Of a stretch of 34,636 nucleotides of DNA, positions 23,536-31,838 are shown in pieces. The position numbers and the translations under genes are program-made. This stretch comes from Streptacidiphilus carbonis (GTDB taxonomy: Bacteria > Actinomycetota > Actinomycetes > Streptomycetales > Streptomycetaceae). Each line of letters starts with the position of its first letter. Position 1 is the stretch's first letter. The stretch covers positions 11,916-46,551 of the forward strand of contig NZ_BBPM01000060.1 in NCBI RefSeq assembly GCF_000787775.1, read 5' to 3'. The notes beneath the pieces are model-generated. The model had not been told where the DNA came from. It worked only from the letters and a program-made list of their open reading frames with translations, and did not search any database.

Positions 23536-23565
23536 ATCCTCAACCTCGGTCTGATGCGACGTCAA
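23536..23565 (-). promoter_or_regulatory. putative promoter of the sugar ABC operon
   Basis: On the minus strand, TTGACG (23560-23565) is followed after 18 bp by GAGGAT (23536-23541). The -35 overlaps a 19-bp block that resembles the liv operon's (23548-23566 here, 11175-11193 there; 14 of 19 bases identical). The -10 is weak in both. Confidence 0.4.
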
Positions 23566-23579
23566 TAGCCCTGCAGCCG

Positions 23580-23593
23580 TCGTATCGTCACCG
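23580..23593. promoter_or_regulatory. possible second operator, in front of the divergent lacI
   Basis: TCGTATCGTCACCG matches the site at 23514-23527 in 10 of 14 bases and lies 66 bp from it (centre to centre). It is a weak palindrome and is close to the ribosome binding site of lacI. Confidence 0.3.
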
Positions 23594-23620
23594 TTCGATC
23601 TCGCCGGAGGGGGCCGGGTC

Positions 23621-24637
23621 TTGACGGTTCGACCCACGATGAAGGATGTCGCCCGGCAGGCCGGGGTGAGCCCGATGACGGTCTCCCGGGTGGTCAACCG
23701 TGAGCCCGGGGTGCTGCCCGGGACCGCGGCCCGGGTGCACCGCGCCATCCGCACGCTGGGCTACCAGCGGGACGACGTGGCACGGCAGTTGCGGCGCAAG
23801 GGGCAGCTCACCCAGACCGTCGGCATCCTGCTCGACAATGTCGCCGACCCGTTCATGGCCTCGCTGGCCTCCGCGGTCGAGGACGTCGCCCGGCAGCAGG
23901 GCAGCGTGGTGCTGATCGGCTCCTCCCGGGACGACCCGGTCCGCGAGCGCGAGGTGGTCTCGGCGTTCACCTCGCGCCGGATCGACGGACTGATCCTGAT
24001 CCCGGTGGCCGGCAGCCACCGCTTCCTCCGCAACGCCGTCGCCACCGGCACCCGGGTGGTCTGCGCGGACCGCTCCGCGTCCGGGCTGAAGACGGACGCG
24101 GTGGTGGTGGACAACCGCGGTTCGGCGAACCGGGCGATCGCCCACCTGGTCGCCCACGGCCACCGCCGGATCGCCTACCTGGGCGACCGGTTGGACATCC
24201 GGACCATCGAGGAGCGCTACGCCGGCTATCTCACCGCGCTGGAGGCCGCCGGGATCCCGGCCGATCCCGCGATCGTCCGGCACGGGCTGCGACAGGCCCC
24301 GGACGCGGCCGCCGCGGTGGCCGCGATGCTGGCCGGTCCGGATCCGCCGACGGCCGTGCTGGCCAGCAACGGCATCGTCGGCCTGGGCGTCCGGGCCGCG
24401 CTGCCCGGCGGAACCGCGCTGGTGAGCTTTGACGACTTCCTGCTCGCCGCGCAGCTGGACCCGCCGGTGACGGTGATCGCCCAGGACCCGGAGGCCATGG
24501 GCAGCACCGCCGCCCACCTCCTCTTCGCCCGCATCCACGGCGACGCCTCCCCGCCGCGGACCGTCGTCCTGCCCACCCGGCTGGTCGCCCGCGGCTCCGG
24601 CGAGATCCCCGGCCCCTACTGGGACGGAGCCCATTGA
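23621..24637 (+). CDS. LacI-family regulator divergent from the sugar ABC operon
   Basis: The 338-residue protein has the HTH RPTMKDVARQAGVSPMTVSR, the hinge QRDDVARQLRRKGQL, and core segments GILLDNVADPFMASLASAV, LVSFDDFLLAAQLDPPV and RLVARGSGE. The start is TTG 23621 because GGAGGGGG lies eight bases upstream; the first internal ATG would remove part of helix 1. It is divergent from the sugar operon, with 139 bp between starts. It is a clear paralogue of the LacI at 19575, sharing for example RPTMKDVA, AQDP and RGSGE. Confidence 0.92.
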   Translation: MTVRPTMKDVARQAGVSPMTVSRVVNREPGVLPGTAARVHRAIRTLGYQRDDVARQLRRKGQLTQTVGILLDNVADPFMASLASAVEDVARQQGSVVLIGSSRDDPVREREVVSAFTSRRIDGLILIPVAGSHRFLRNAVATGTRVVCADRSASGLKTDAVVVDNRGSANRAIAHLVAHGHRRIAYLGDRLDIRTIEERYAGYLTALEAAGIPADPAIVRHGLRQAPDAAAAVAAMLAGPDPPTAVLASNGIVGLGVRAALPGGTALVSFDDFLLAAQLDPPVTVIAQDPEAMGSTAAHLLFARIHGDASPPRTVVLPTRLVARGSGEIPGPYWDGAH

Positions 24638-24866
24638 GCCGGGGCCGCCGTCGGACCGGGGTCGGGGAGGTCGGCTGCCTCCGCGGTGTGCCAGTGGCGG
24701 GCGAAGACCTCGGCGCCGTCGATGTGGACCGTGCCGGCGGCCACCGCGGCGCCCTCACATACAGGTCCGCCGACAGGGACACCGGCGGATCGGCGGGGTC
24801 GTCGGCGGGGACCGGGATGCGTGCGTCGCGCACGATCCTCACCGCGTGGAGGCGCTCTGCGGACAT
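24616..24866 (-). pseudogene. remnant of a CocE/NonD-family hydrolase with a large internal deletion
   Basis: ATG 24866, with GAGG seven bases before, opens a frame MSAERLHAVRIVRDARIP...LSADLYVRAP, matching the first about 45 residues of the intact hydrolase at 31914 (AVEVVRDVRIP...LAADLYLP). Near 24745-24756 the similarity jumps, in another frame, to AAGTVHIDGAEVFARHWHT, which corresponds to the extreme C-terminus of the intact protein (ASGEVTVDGVTVFTRTWES). The middle of about 590 residues, including the catalytic core, is missing. The stop in the C-terminal frame is at 24616, 22 bp inside the end of the convergent lacI. It lies 69 bp downstream of the opp-operon LacI, in the same direction. 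Confidence 0.75.
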
Positions 24867-24881
24867 CGGCCTGCCTCGCTC

Positions 24882-24948
24882 TCGTCGGGTGCACTCGTGA
24901 GGTGGTGTCGTCGGCCGGTGTCGTCGGGTGCTGTCTCAGGTGGTGTCG
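24882..24948. repeat. imperfect direct repeat at the end of the opp lacI
   Basis: Two about 28-bp segments (24882-24910 and 24921-24948) share TCGTCGGGTG at one end and GGTGGTGTCG at the other, with changes in between. The second contains the stop and last codons of lacI; the first lies between it and the hydrolase remnant. Confidence 0.6.
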
Positions 24949-25934
24949 CGCACCACCAGTTCCAGTCCCAGGGTGATCCGTTGGACCGAGGTGGACGTTC
25001 CGGCGATCAGCTCCGCCAGCAGCCGCGCGCCGATGGTGCCGGACTCCTCCAGCGGCTGCCGGACCGTGGTCAGCCCGGCCGCTTCGGCGATGCTGTTGTC
25101 GTCGAAGCCGACGATGGCCAACTCCCCCGGCACGTCCACCCCGTTGCGGCGGCACTCCAGCAGCAGACCGGCGGCGAGCAGGTCGTGGTGGGCGAACACC
25201 GCTGTCGGACGCGGGTTCTGGGCCAGGATCTGCCGCAGCGCCTCATGTCCGCCGGAGATGTCGTTGCGCACCAGCACGGTCTGCACCCGGTCCTGGTCCA
25301 GACCGTGCTCGGACAGGACCCGCAGGAAGCCGGTGTTGCGCCGCTGCCCCTGCGAGACGAATGCGAAGGACTGCTGCGGTTCCTGGACGAAGGCGAACGA
25401 GGTGTGGCCGCGCCCCAGCAGGTAGCGGGCGACGATGGCACCGCCCTCCTCGTCGTCGACGTCCACGGTGCTGAACTCGGGGCGCCGGCTGTCGACCAGC
25501 ACCGTCGGCAGTCGACGGGTGGTCAGATGCCGTGCCAGCGCGTCGTCCAGCGGCAGCCCCATGATGAGCAGACCGTCCAGCCGCCCGGTGACCGGGAGGG
25601 TGCGCAGCAGCGGGGACATCGTGGCCGCCGCCGAGACCTGGTCGTAGACCACGATGTCGCGGGCGGTGCCGTCGGATTCGGACAGCACCCCCATCAGCCG
25701 CCGCCGGTAGGAGTCGTAGGAGGTGAACGGCGCGACCACGCCGATCCGCCCGACGCCCCGGCGGGCGTGGCTGACCGCCGTCGCCTTGGGGACGAAGCCG
25801 AGCTCCTCGATGGCGTCGAGCACCCGCTCCCGGGTCACCGCGTTGACCCGCTCCGGACGGTTGAGCGTCTGCGAGACGGTGGAGATGCTCACCCCGGCCC
25901 TGGTGGCGACGTCGTAGATGGTCACCGAACTCAA
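24936..25934 (-). CDS. LacI-family regulator of the oligopeptide ABC operon
   Basis: The 332-residue protein has HTH VTIYDVATRAGVSISTVSQTL, hinge PKATAVSHARRGVGRIGVV, and core FAHHDLLAAGLLLECRR, IVGFDDNSIAEAAGLTTVRQP. The start was placed at TTG 25934 because GAGGAGA lies at a good distance; GTG 25925 is too far from it. It begins 16 bp after the OppF stop, so it is the next gene of the operon. It belongs to a different subgroup from the two sugar-operon LacIs (fewer shared residues). It may sense a hydrolysis product of the imported compound. Confidence 0.88.
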   Translation of the reverse strand: MSSVTIYDVATRAGVSISTVSQTLNRPERVNAVTRERVLDAIEELGFVPKATAVSHARRGVGRIGVVAPFTSYDSYRRRLMGVLSESDGTARDIVVYDQVSAAATMSPLLRTLPVTGRLDGLLIMGLPLDDALARHLTTRRLPTVLVDSRRPEFSTVDVDDEEGGAIVARYLLGRGHTSFAFVQEPQQSFAFVSQGQRRNTGFLRVLSEHGLDQDRVQTVLVRNDISGGHEALRQILAQNPRPTAVFAHHDLLAAGLLLECRRNGVDVPGELAIVGFDDNSIAEAAGLTTVRQPLEESGTIGARLLAELIAGTSTSVQRITLGLELVVRDTT

Positions 25935-25950
25935 TCGGAATCTCCTCGGG

Positions 25951-27054
25951 TCAAGCGCCTTCCGGTCTGCGGGCAGCGTCGGGGTCGGCGTCGGGGGCGG
26001 CGCTGGGCTCCGCGATCTCCGGGTAACGCAAGCAGGCCAACTGCCCGCCGTCAACGTGTTCCAACGGCGGGAGGGTCTGCCGGCAGGGCTCGGCCGCATG
26101 CGGGCACCTCGGCGCGAAGGGGCAGCCGAGGGCGGTCCCGCCGGGGGTGGCGGCGGCGGTGCGGTCGGCGAGGCTGTTCCGCCTGCGGGCCTGCTCCTCG
26201 GGGTCCGGCACGGGGGCCGCGGCCAGCAGGGCCCGGGAGTAGGGGTGCCGGGGGTGGTCGCAGACCTGTTCGGTGGAGCCGGTCTCCATGATGTGTCCGC
26301 CGTAGAGCACCACCACCCGGTGTGCGACATGGCGGATGATCGCCAGGTCATGGGTGATGAACAGATAGCCCACGCCCAGGTCCCGCTGCAGTTCGTTGAG
26401 CAGGTTGATCACCTGGGCCTGGATGGACAGGTCCAGCGCGCTGGTCGGCTCGTCGCAGACGATCAGCCGGGGCCGGACGATCAGGGCCCTGGCGATGGCG
26501 ATGCGCTGCCGCTGGCCGCCCGAGAAGTGGGCGGGGTAGCGGTCCGCGGCGTCGGCGGGCAGGCCCACCCGCTCCAGCGCGGCGGCGACCTGCTCGCGCG
26601 GGCTGCCGGCGCCCCTACTGCCGCTGCTGCCGGCGCCGGTGCGGCGGTGCGCGAGCAGCGGTTCGACCAGGCTCTGTCCGATGGTGCGCACCGGGTTGAG
26701 CGAGCCGTACGGGTCCTGGAAGACCGCCTGGATCTCCGCCGTCAGCGCGCGGCGGCGGCGCGGGTCGGCCCGGGTGATGTCCTCGCCGTCGAACCGGATG
26801 CGGCCGGAGTCCACCGGAGTGAGTCCGAGCACTGCGTTGCCCACCGAGGACTTGCCCGAGCCGCTCTCGCCGACCAGCGCGACGGTCTCGCCCCGGCCGA
26901 CGGTGAGGCCGACGCCGTGCACGGCGGTGAACGGGCTGCGGCGGCGGCCGGTGCGGTAACGGACCGTCAGGCCCTCCGTCTCCAGCAGCGGGACCGGGCC
27001 GCCGCCGGGGCCGGGGCCGGGCACGGTCTCGCACCCGGGAAGGGTCTCGGTCAT
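25951..27054 (-). CDS. oligopeptide/dipeptide ABC transporter ATP-binding protein (OppF/DppF type)
   Basis: The 367-residue ATPase has Walker A GESGSGKS (62-69), [19 protein letters not shown], signature [15 protein letters not shown], Walker [13 protein letters not shown], and the C-terminal oligopeptide/dipeptide extension [12 protein letters not shown]...[11 protein letters not shown] with cysteines. ATG 27054 overlaps the preceding stop (ATGA, 4 bp). It pairs with the ATPase half of the fused OppC-OppD protein. Confidence 0.92.
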   Translation of the reverse strand: MTETLPGCETVPGPGPGGGPVPLLETEGLTVRYRTGRRRSPFTAVHGVGLTVGRGETVALVGESGSGKSSVGNAVLGLTPVDSGRIRFDGEDITRADPRRRRALTAEIQAVFQDPYGSLNPVRTIGQSLVEPLLAHRRTGAGSSGSRGAGSPREQVAAALERVGLPADAADRYPAHFSGGQRQRIAIARALIVRPRLIVCDEPTSALDLSIQAQVINLLNELQRDLGVGYLFITHDLAIIRHVAHRVVVLYGGHIMETGSTEQVCDHPRHPYSRALLAAAPVPDPEEQARRRNSLADRTAAATPGGTALGCPFAPRCPHAAEPCRQTLPPLEHVDGGQLACLRYPEIAEPSAAPDADPDAARRPEGA

Positions 27055-29027
27055 GGTGCCGCCAACCGGTCGAGGTGGATGCGGTCCAGGTGGATGCAGC
27101 GGGCGTCGTGCCCGCCCGTCACCGTCGTCAGCGGGACCGCTCCCGCGCCGCACTCCTCGGTGGCGTAGCGGCAGCGGGGCTGGAAGTGGCAGCCGGTGGG
27201 CCAGTCCGACGGCGGCGGCACTGTGCCGGGGATCGCCGGCAGCGCCTGTCCCACCGGGGCCAGGTGCGGATTGGCCGCCAGCAGCGCCAGCGTGTAGGGG
27301 TGCCGCGCGGAGTGGTAGAGCTCGCTCACCGGCGCCTGTTCCACCACCTCTCCCGCGTACATCACCACCGCCCGCTCGCACAGATCGGCCAGCACCCCCC
27401 AGTCGTGGGTGACCAGGACCACCGCCATCTCGGTCCTGGCGCGCAGGGTGCGCAGCAGGTTCAGGATCTCGGCCTGCACGGTCACGTCCAGGGCGGTGGT
27501 GGGCTCGTCCGCGATCAGCAGGTCGGGATCGCCGGCCAGGGCCAGCGCGATCGCCACCCGCTGAGCCATCCCGCCGGACAGCTCGTGCGGGTAGCGGCGG
27601 GCCACCGCAGCCGGATCGGACAGCTCCACCAGCTTGAACAACTCCTGTGCCCGCGCCACGGCCTGGCGACGCGTCAGCCGATGGTGCCGGCGGACCACCT
27701 CGGCCAGCTGGGAACCCACCCGGAACGAGGGGTCCAGGCCGCTCATCGGCTCCTGGGAGACCAGCCCGATCCTGGTGCCGCGGAGGCCTGCGACCTCACG
27801 GCCGCCCAGGTCCGCGAGGTCGCAGCCGTCGAAGGTCACCTTCCCCGCCACGACCCTTGCCCCGCCGGGGAGCAGGCCGACCAGGCTGCGGGCGGTGACG
27901 GTCTTGCCGCATCCCGACTCCCCCACGATCCCCACGCACTCACCCGGCGCGACGTCGAAGCCGACTCCTCGCACCACGGTGACCTCACCCTGCGGCGAGG
28001 GGAACGCGATGGTCAGACCACGGACCGAGAGCAGCGGGACGGCGATCCCCTCCACCGCCGTCGACGGCTCCTCATAGGAGGCCTCCGTGCCGCCCGCGGG
28101 CCGCGGCCGCCCCCGTCGTCCGGGCCGGTCCGGGTTCCCCCGGGCCCGCCCCACGGTCAGGTCGTGCACGGCGTCGCCCAGCAGCCCCAGCGCCAGCACG
28201 GTCACCACCAGCACGCCGCCGGTGGGTACCAGCAGCCACGGGTCCACACTGATCACGCTCGCCGCCTCGCCGACCATGTTGCCCCAACTCGGGCCCCGGG
28301 TCTCGGGCGTGGCCAGTCCCAGGAACGACAGCGCGGTATCCGCGAGCACCGCGCTCGCGGCGAACAGCGACACCTGGACGATGACCGGACCGGCCAGCCT
28401 GGGCAGGATGTGCCGGCGCAGGATGCCCGGACCGCTCAGGCCGGAGAGCCGGGCCGCCTTCACGTACAGCTCGTTGCGGACCGCCATGGTCACCGCCCGC
28501 ACCACCCGCAGCAGCGAGGGACAGCTGATCACCCCGAAGGCGGTCATCGCGGCCGCGTTGTCGTCCGGGAACACCGCAAGCACCATCAGCAGGGCGATGA
28601 TGCCCGGCACCGCCAGCACCAGATCCCCGAACCGGGCGATCCACCGGTCGGTCCGGCCGCCGACGAACCCGGCCACCATGCCGAGCGCCACCCCCAGCAC
28701 CACGAACACCAGCACCGCCTCGGCCACCCCGAGCAGGGTCGGCCGGCTGCCCACCATCAGCCGGCTGAACACGTCGCGTCCCAGCCGGTCGGTGCCCAGC
28801 CAGTGCACCCCGCTCGGTCCGGACAGGGTGCGGAGCAGGTCGTCCGCCTCCGGGTCACGCGGCGTCAGCAGCGTTCCGCCCGCTGCGACGACCACCAGCA
28901 GCAGCAGGTACGCCGCGGACAGCAGACCCAGCGGCTGCCGCAGCAGCCCGCGCCAGCCCCGGCGGGGGCCGGGGGGCGGCGCGGGGGTCTCCTGCACCGC
29001 CTCCGGAGAGGTGATGATCGCCGTCAT
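27051..29027 (-). CDS. fused oligopeptide ABC permease (OppC/DppC) and ATP-binding (OppD/DppD) protein
   Basis: The 658-residue single chain holds a permease (about 1-290, with HWLGTDRLGRDVFSRL near 75-90 and a coupling motif AARLSGLSGPGILRRHILP at 191-209). A basic, glycine/proline-rich linker (about 293-328) joins it to a full ATPase: Walker A GESGCGKT (369-376), SQEPMSGLDPSF, LSGGMAQRVAIALAL, LLIADEPTTALDVTVQ and the C-terminal oligopeptide extension HPYTLALL...CHFQPRC. ATG 29027 overlaps the OppB stop (ATGA). No internal stop or frame change separates the two parts, so this is a true fusion. The other ATPase (OppF) is separate. Confidence 0.92.
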   Translation of the reverse strand: MTAIITSPEAVQETPAPPPGPRRGWRGLLRQPLGLLSAAYLLLLVVVAAGGTLLTPRDPEADDLLRTLSGPSGVHWLGTDRLGRDVFSRLMVGSRPTLLGVAEAVLVFVVLGVALGMVAGFVGGRTDRWIARFGDLVLAVPGIIALLMVLAVFPDDNAAAMTAFGVISCPSLLRVVRAVTMAVRNELYVKAARLSGLSGPGILRRHILPRLAGPVIVQVSLFAASAVLADTALSFLGLATPETRGPSWGNMVGEAASVISVDPWLLVPTGGVLVVTVLALGLLGDAVHDLTVGRARGNPDRPGRRGRPRPAGGTEASYEEPSTAVEGIAVPLLSVRGLTIAFPSPQGEVTVVRGVGFDVAPGECVGIVGESGCGKTVTARSLVGLLPGGARVVAGKVTFDGCDLADLGGREVAGLRGTRIGLVSQEPMSGLDPSFRVGSQLAEVVRRHHRLTRRQAVARAQELFKLVELSDPAAVARRYPHELSGGMAQRVAIALALAGDPDLLIADEPTTALDVTVQAEILNLLRTLRARTEMAVVLVTHDWGVLADLCERAVVMYAGEVVEQAPVSELYHSARHPYTLALLAANPHLAPVGQALPAIPGTVPPPSDWPTGCHFQPRCRYATEECGAGAVPLTTVTGGHDARCIHLDRIHLDRLAAP

Positions 29028-29974
29028 GACGCACGCACCTTGGGGTTCAGCAGCCGGTAGGAGATGTCCACGAGCAGATTGGTGACCACCACGACCACCG
29101 TGAAAATGAAGGCCACCCCCTCGATCATCGGCAGGTCATGGCTGGCGCTGGCGGTCATCGCCTGCTGGCCGAGGCCGGGTATCGCGAACACGTCCTCGAC
29201 CACCACGGTCCCGCCGAGCAGGCTGACCAGCAGCAGCCCCAGCAGCGTCACCACCGGGATGGCGGCGTTGCGCAGCGCGTGCTTCAGCACCACCGAGCGG
29301 GTCGGCAGGCCGCGGGCGCGCAGCATGATGACGAACTCCTGGGAGAGCACGTCCGCCATCGCGTCCCTGGTCTGCTTGGCGATGAAGGCGACCGCCCCGG
29401 CCGACAGCGTCAGCACCGGCAGCACCAGCCCGCGAAGCCACTGCGCGGGGTCGGTCCCGAAGGTGGTGTAGCCGGTCGCCGGGAACGCGGCGAGCTTCAC
29501 CGCGAACAGTTCCACCAGCACTAGGGCCAGCCAGAAGTTGGGGACCGCCAGCCCTCCCAGTGAGACCAGGTCGACCAGCCGGCCCAGGACGCCGCCCCGC
29601 GCCGCACTGACGATGCCGAGGACCACCCCCACCACCCCGGACACGACCAGGGTGGCGATGATGATCGACAGGCTGGGCCCGATCCGGCTGCTGAGCGCCT
29701 GGGTCACCGGCTGGCCGTTGAACAGGTCGGTGCCCATGCTGCCGTGCAGCAGATGGTCCAGCCAGTGCCAGTACTGCACCGCCAGCGGCTGGTCCAGTCC
29801 CATCAGCCGGCGCATCTCCTGGTACTGCTGCGGGGTGTAGCCACCGCTTCGGGCGTTCAGGATCGCCTTGGCGGCGTCGCCCGGCGCCAGCGCGACCAGC
29901 ACGAAGGTGAGCACGGTGACCGTGAACAGCAGGACCAGTGAGGAGAGCAGCCAGCGGATCGCCTCTCGGACCAT
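29024..29974 (-). CDS. oligopeptide/dipeptide ABC transporter permease (OppB/DppB type)
   Basis: The 316-residue permease has about six helices, the N-terminal domain pattern TFVLVALAPGDAAKAIL, GLDQPLAVQYWHWLDHLLHGSMG-type segment (here GLDQPLAVQYWHWL) and the coupling motif LRARGLPTRSVVLKHALRN. The end NPKVRAS matches DppB-type permeases. GAGGAGGGAG lies ahead of ATG 29974. It overlaps the fused gene by 4 bp and follows the binding protein by 15 bp. Confidence 0.93.
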   Translation of the reverse strand: MVREAIRWLLSSLVLLFTVTVLTFVLVALAPGDAAKAILNARSGGYTPQQYQEMRRLMGLDQPLAVQYWHWLDHLLHGSMGTDLFNGQPVTQALSSRIGPSLSIIIATLVVSGVVGVVLGIVSAARGGVLGRLVDLVSLGGLAVPNFWLALVLVELFAVKLAAFPATGYTTFGTDPAQWLRGLVLPVLTLSAGAVAFIAKQTRDAMADVLSQEFVIMLRARGLPTRSVVLKHALRNAAIPVVTLLGLLLVSLLGGTVVVEDVFAIPGLGQQAMTASASHDLPMIEGVAFIFTVVVVVTNLLVDISYRLLNPKVRAS

Positions 29975-29989
29975 TGCCCCACTCCCTCC

Positions 29990-31576
29990 TCAGCCGGCCG
30001 GCTGCACCTCGTAGAGGTCGAGCAGCGGCTCGGTGGCCGAGGTGCTGATGCCGCCGACGGACTTGCGCGCGTAGTACGGCAGGCCGGTGGTCACCACCGG
30101 GACGAACCAGGCCTGGTGCACCAGATAGCCCTCGACCTGCTGGTCCAGCGCGGCCTGGGCGGCGCCGGAGGAGACCGCCTCCTGGTCGTAGAGCTTGGTC
30201 AGCGCGGCGTCCGCGGCGTGCAGCGGATTGAACGCGGCGGTGGGCATGAACAGCGAGGGACCCTCCATCCACACCGGTATCGCCCCGAAGGACGTCATGA
30301 AGGCCGGGAAACTGCCGCCGAACGCGGCCGCGGCGTACTTGTTGGCGTCCGAGTCGTCGGTGATCTGCAGGTCCACGCCGATCTTCTGCCACTGCTGCTT
30401 CAGTGCCTGGGCCAGGATGTTCAGCTGCTGGTAGTCCGGGGTGACGATCTTCAGCTGGAAGCCGCTGCCGTAACCGGCCGCGCCGAGCAGCTGCTTGGCC
30501 TTGTTCACGTCGTAGGGGTACGTCGAGTTCAGCTGGGCGTCGTAGCCGTACCCGTTCGGGACGGTCATCTGGTCGGTCGGCTCACCGAGCCCCTTGAACA
30601 GCGCGTCGGCGATCGAGGTGCGGTCGGTGCCGTAGTTCAGCGCCTGCCGGACCCGCACGTCGGCCAGCGGCTTGGCCAGTTTTCCGTCGCGGTCGGCCAG
30701 CACCACGCCGGACCACAGCAGCGGCGAGGACGCGACCGTCAACCCGGCCTGCTTGGCCGCGTTCTGGGTCTGCGGGTCGCCCTGGGCGACATCGGCCTGA
30801 CCGGTCTGCAGGGTGCTGAGCACCGACTGCACATCGGGGACGACCTTGATCACGACCTTGTGCCAGGAGACCGACGTGGCGTCGTAGTAGTCGGGGTTGG
30901 GCACATAGGTGTAGTGGTCGCCGGTGACGCTCTGGCCCGCGTCGAGCATGTAGGGCCCGGCGCCCGCCGTCCTGGTGCCCAGCCCCGTCGGCGCCGCCAG
31001 CCCGGCCTTGCTGATCATCCCGCCGACCACGTAGTCCTGGGTCAGCAGTTGCGGGAAGTTCGGGTCGGGCGCCGCGGCCTTGATGGTGACGGTGAGCGGA
31101 TCGGTGGCGGTGAAGGTGTCCCCGGCCAGGAAGGGCGCCATCTGGCCCTTGGAGGCCACCACGTACTTCAGGTCGTCGACGACGTTCTGGGCGGTGAGCG
31201 CGCTGCCGTCGGAGAACTTCACCCCGGAACGCAGGTGCAGCACAAAGGTGCTGTTGCCGGTCCCGGTGTAGGACCAGGACGAGGCCAGGCCCGGGACCAG
31301 GGTTCCGTCCGCGTGGCGGACTATCAGCGGCTCGTACGCCAGCTCGGTGAACCAGGCGTCGTTCTGCACGGCCTTCGCCGGGTCCAGCGTCTGCGGGGAG
31401 ACGTCGGTCACCACGGTCAGGGTGCCGCCGACCCGGCCGCCCGATCCGGTGCCGGTGCCGGTGGCGGACTGCGTCGGCGGCTTGGCGCTGCTGGAGCACG
31501 CGGCCAGGCCGAGCACCAGGGCAGTGGCCGCGCCGATCAGGGCCTGTCTACGGGTCGTCATGAGGGAACGCACCAT
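29990..31576 (-). CDS. oligopeptide/dipeptide ABC transporter substrate-binding lipoprotein (SBP_bac_5)
   Basis: The 528-residue precursor has MTTRRQALIGAATALVLGL ending in LAAC, a lipobox, with a twin-arginine pair that could direct it to the Tat pathway. The mature chain is a large cluster C binding protein: GGTLTVVTDVSPQTLDPAKA at the start, FVLHLRSGVKFSDGSALTA, VRQALNYGTDRTSIADAL, and NKAKQLLGAAGYGSGFQLKIV. ATG 31576 lies close to GAGGAGG; a GTG one codon later or ATG 31561 are also possible starts. It is the first gene of the opp operon. Ligand is not certain: this family binds peptides, sugars, nickel or others. Confidence 0.9.
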   Translation of the reverse strand: MVRSLMTTRRQALIGAATALVLGLAACSSSAKPPTQSATGTGTGSGGRVGGTLTVVTDVSPQTLDPAKAVQNDAWFTELAYEPLIVRHADGTLVPGLASSWSYTGTGNSTFVLHLRSGVKFSDGSALTAQNVVDDLKYVVASKGQMAPFLAGDTFTATDPLTVTIKAAAPDPNFPQLLTQDYVVGGMISKAGLAAPTGLGTRTAGAGPYMLDAGQSVTGDHYTYVPNPDYYDATSVSWHKVVIKVVPDVQSVLSTLQTGQADVAQGDPQTQNAAKQAGLTVASSPLLWSGVVLADRDGKLAKPLADVRVRQALNYGTDRTSIADALFKGLGEPTDQMTVPNGYGYDAQLNSTYPYDVNKAKQLLGAAGYGSGFQLKIVTPDYQQLNILAQALKQQWQKIGVDLQITDDSDANKYAAAAFGGSFPAFMTSFGAIPVWMEGPSLFMPTAAFNPLHAADAALTKLYDQEAVSSGAAQAALDQQVEGYLVHQAWFVPVVTTGLPYYARKSVGGISTSATEPLLDLYEVQPAG

Positions 31577-31633
31577 TGCCTCCTCAGTACTACGCCGACA
31601 GCTGCGGTGGCTGCCGGTCGGCCGTGCAGTCGC

Positions 31634-31646
31634 TGACGGAACGTCA
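31634..31646. repeat. 13-bp palindrome TGACGGAACGTCA upstream of the opp operon
   Basis: Perfect five-base arms with three bases between, 58 bp upstream of the binding-protein start codon. It shares TGACGnnnCGTCA with the palindrome at 16304-16316 and resembles TGACGGACTGTCA at 11179-11191, in the liv promoter. Confidence 0.45.
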
Positions 31647-31781
31647 CCACCCGGGAACGGACGTGGGATCGGGCGGCTCTTCGGGATCCGGGACCAGCGG
31701 CAGGGGCAGGGCTGAGAACGGGGCTTGCCTACGCGTTTCAATGAACTGCCGCGATCGCGCCTTCGTCAAGAGGTTCGCGCA

Positions 31782-31838
31782 AAGCACTTCTGAGGCCTCG
31801 CCGACTCCCCGTCAAAGGCCTTCATCCGAAGCACTTCT
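31782..31838. repeat. direct repeat AAGCACTTCT, two copies upstream of cocE
   Basis: The 10-mer occurs at 31782-31791 and 31829-31838, 47 bp apart, both upstream of the possible -10 of the hydrolase gene. Could be a regulator site; no protein is assigned. Confidence 0.4.

Noticed and set aside
24634-24900. Plus-strand 88-codon frame after lacI
   Set aside because: It is antisense to the hydrolase remnant, which matches known protein ends on the minus strand.
31634-31646. Crp-type site TGNC-N6-GNCA
   Set aside because: The spacer between TGAC and GTCA is five bases instead of six, so it does not fit the Crp consensus.
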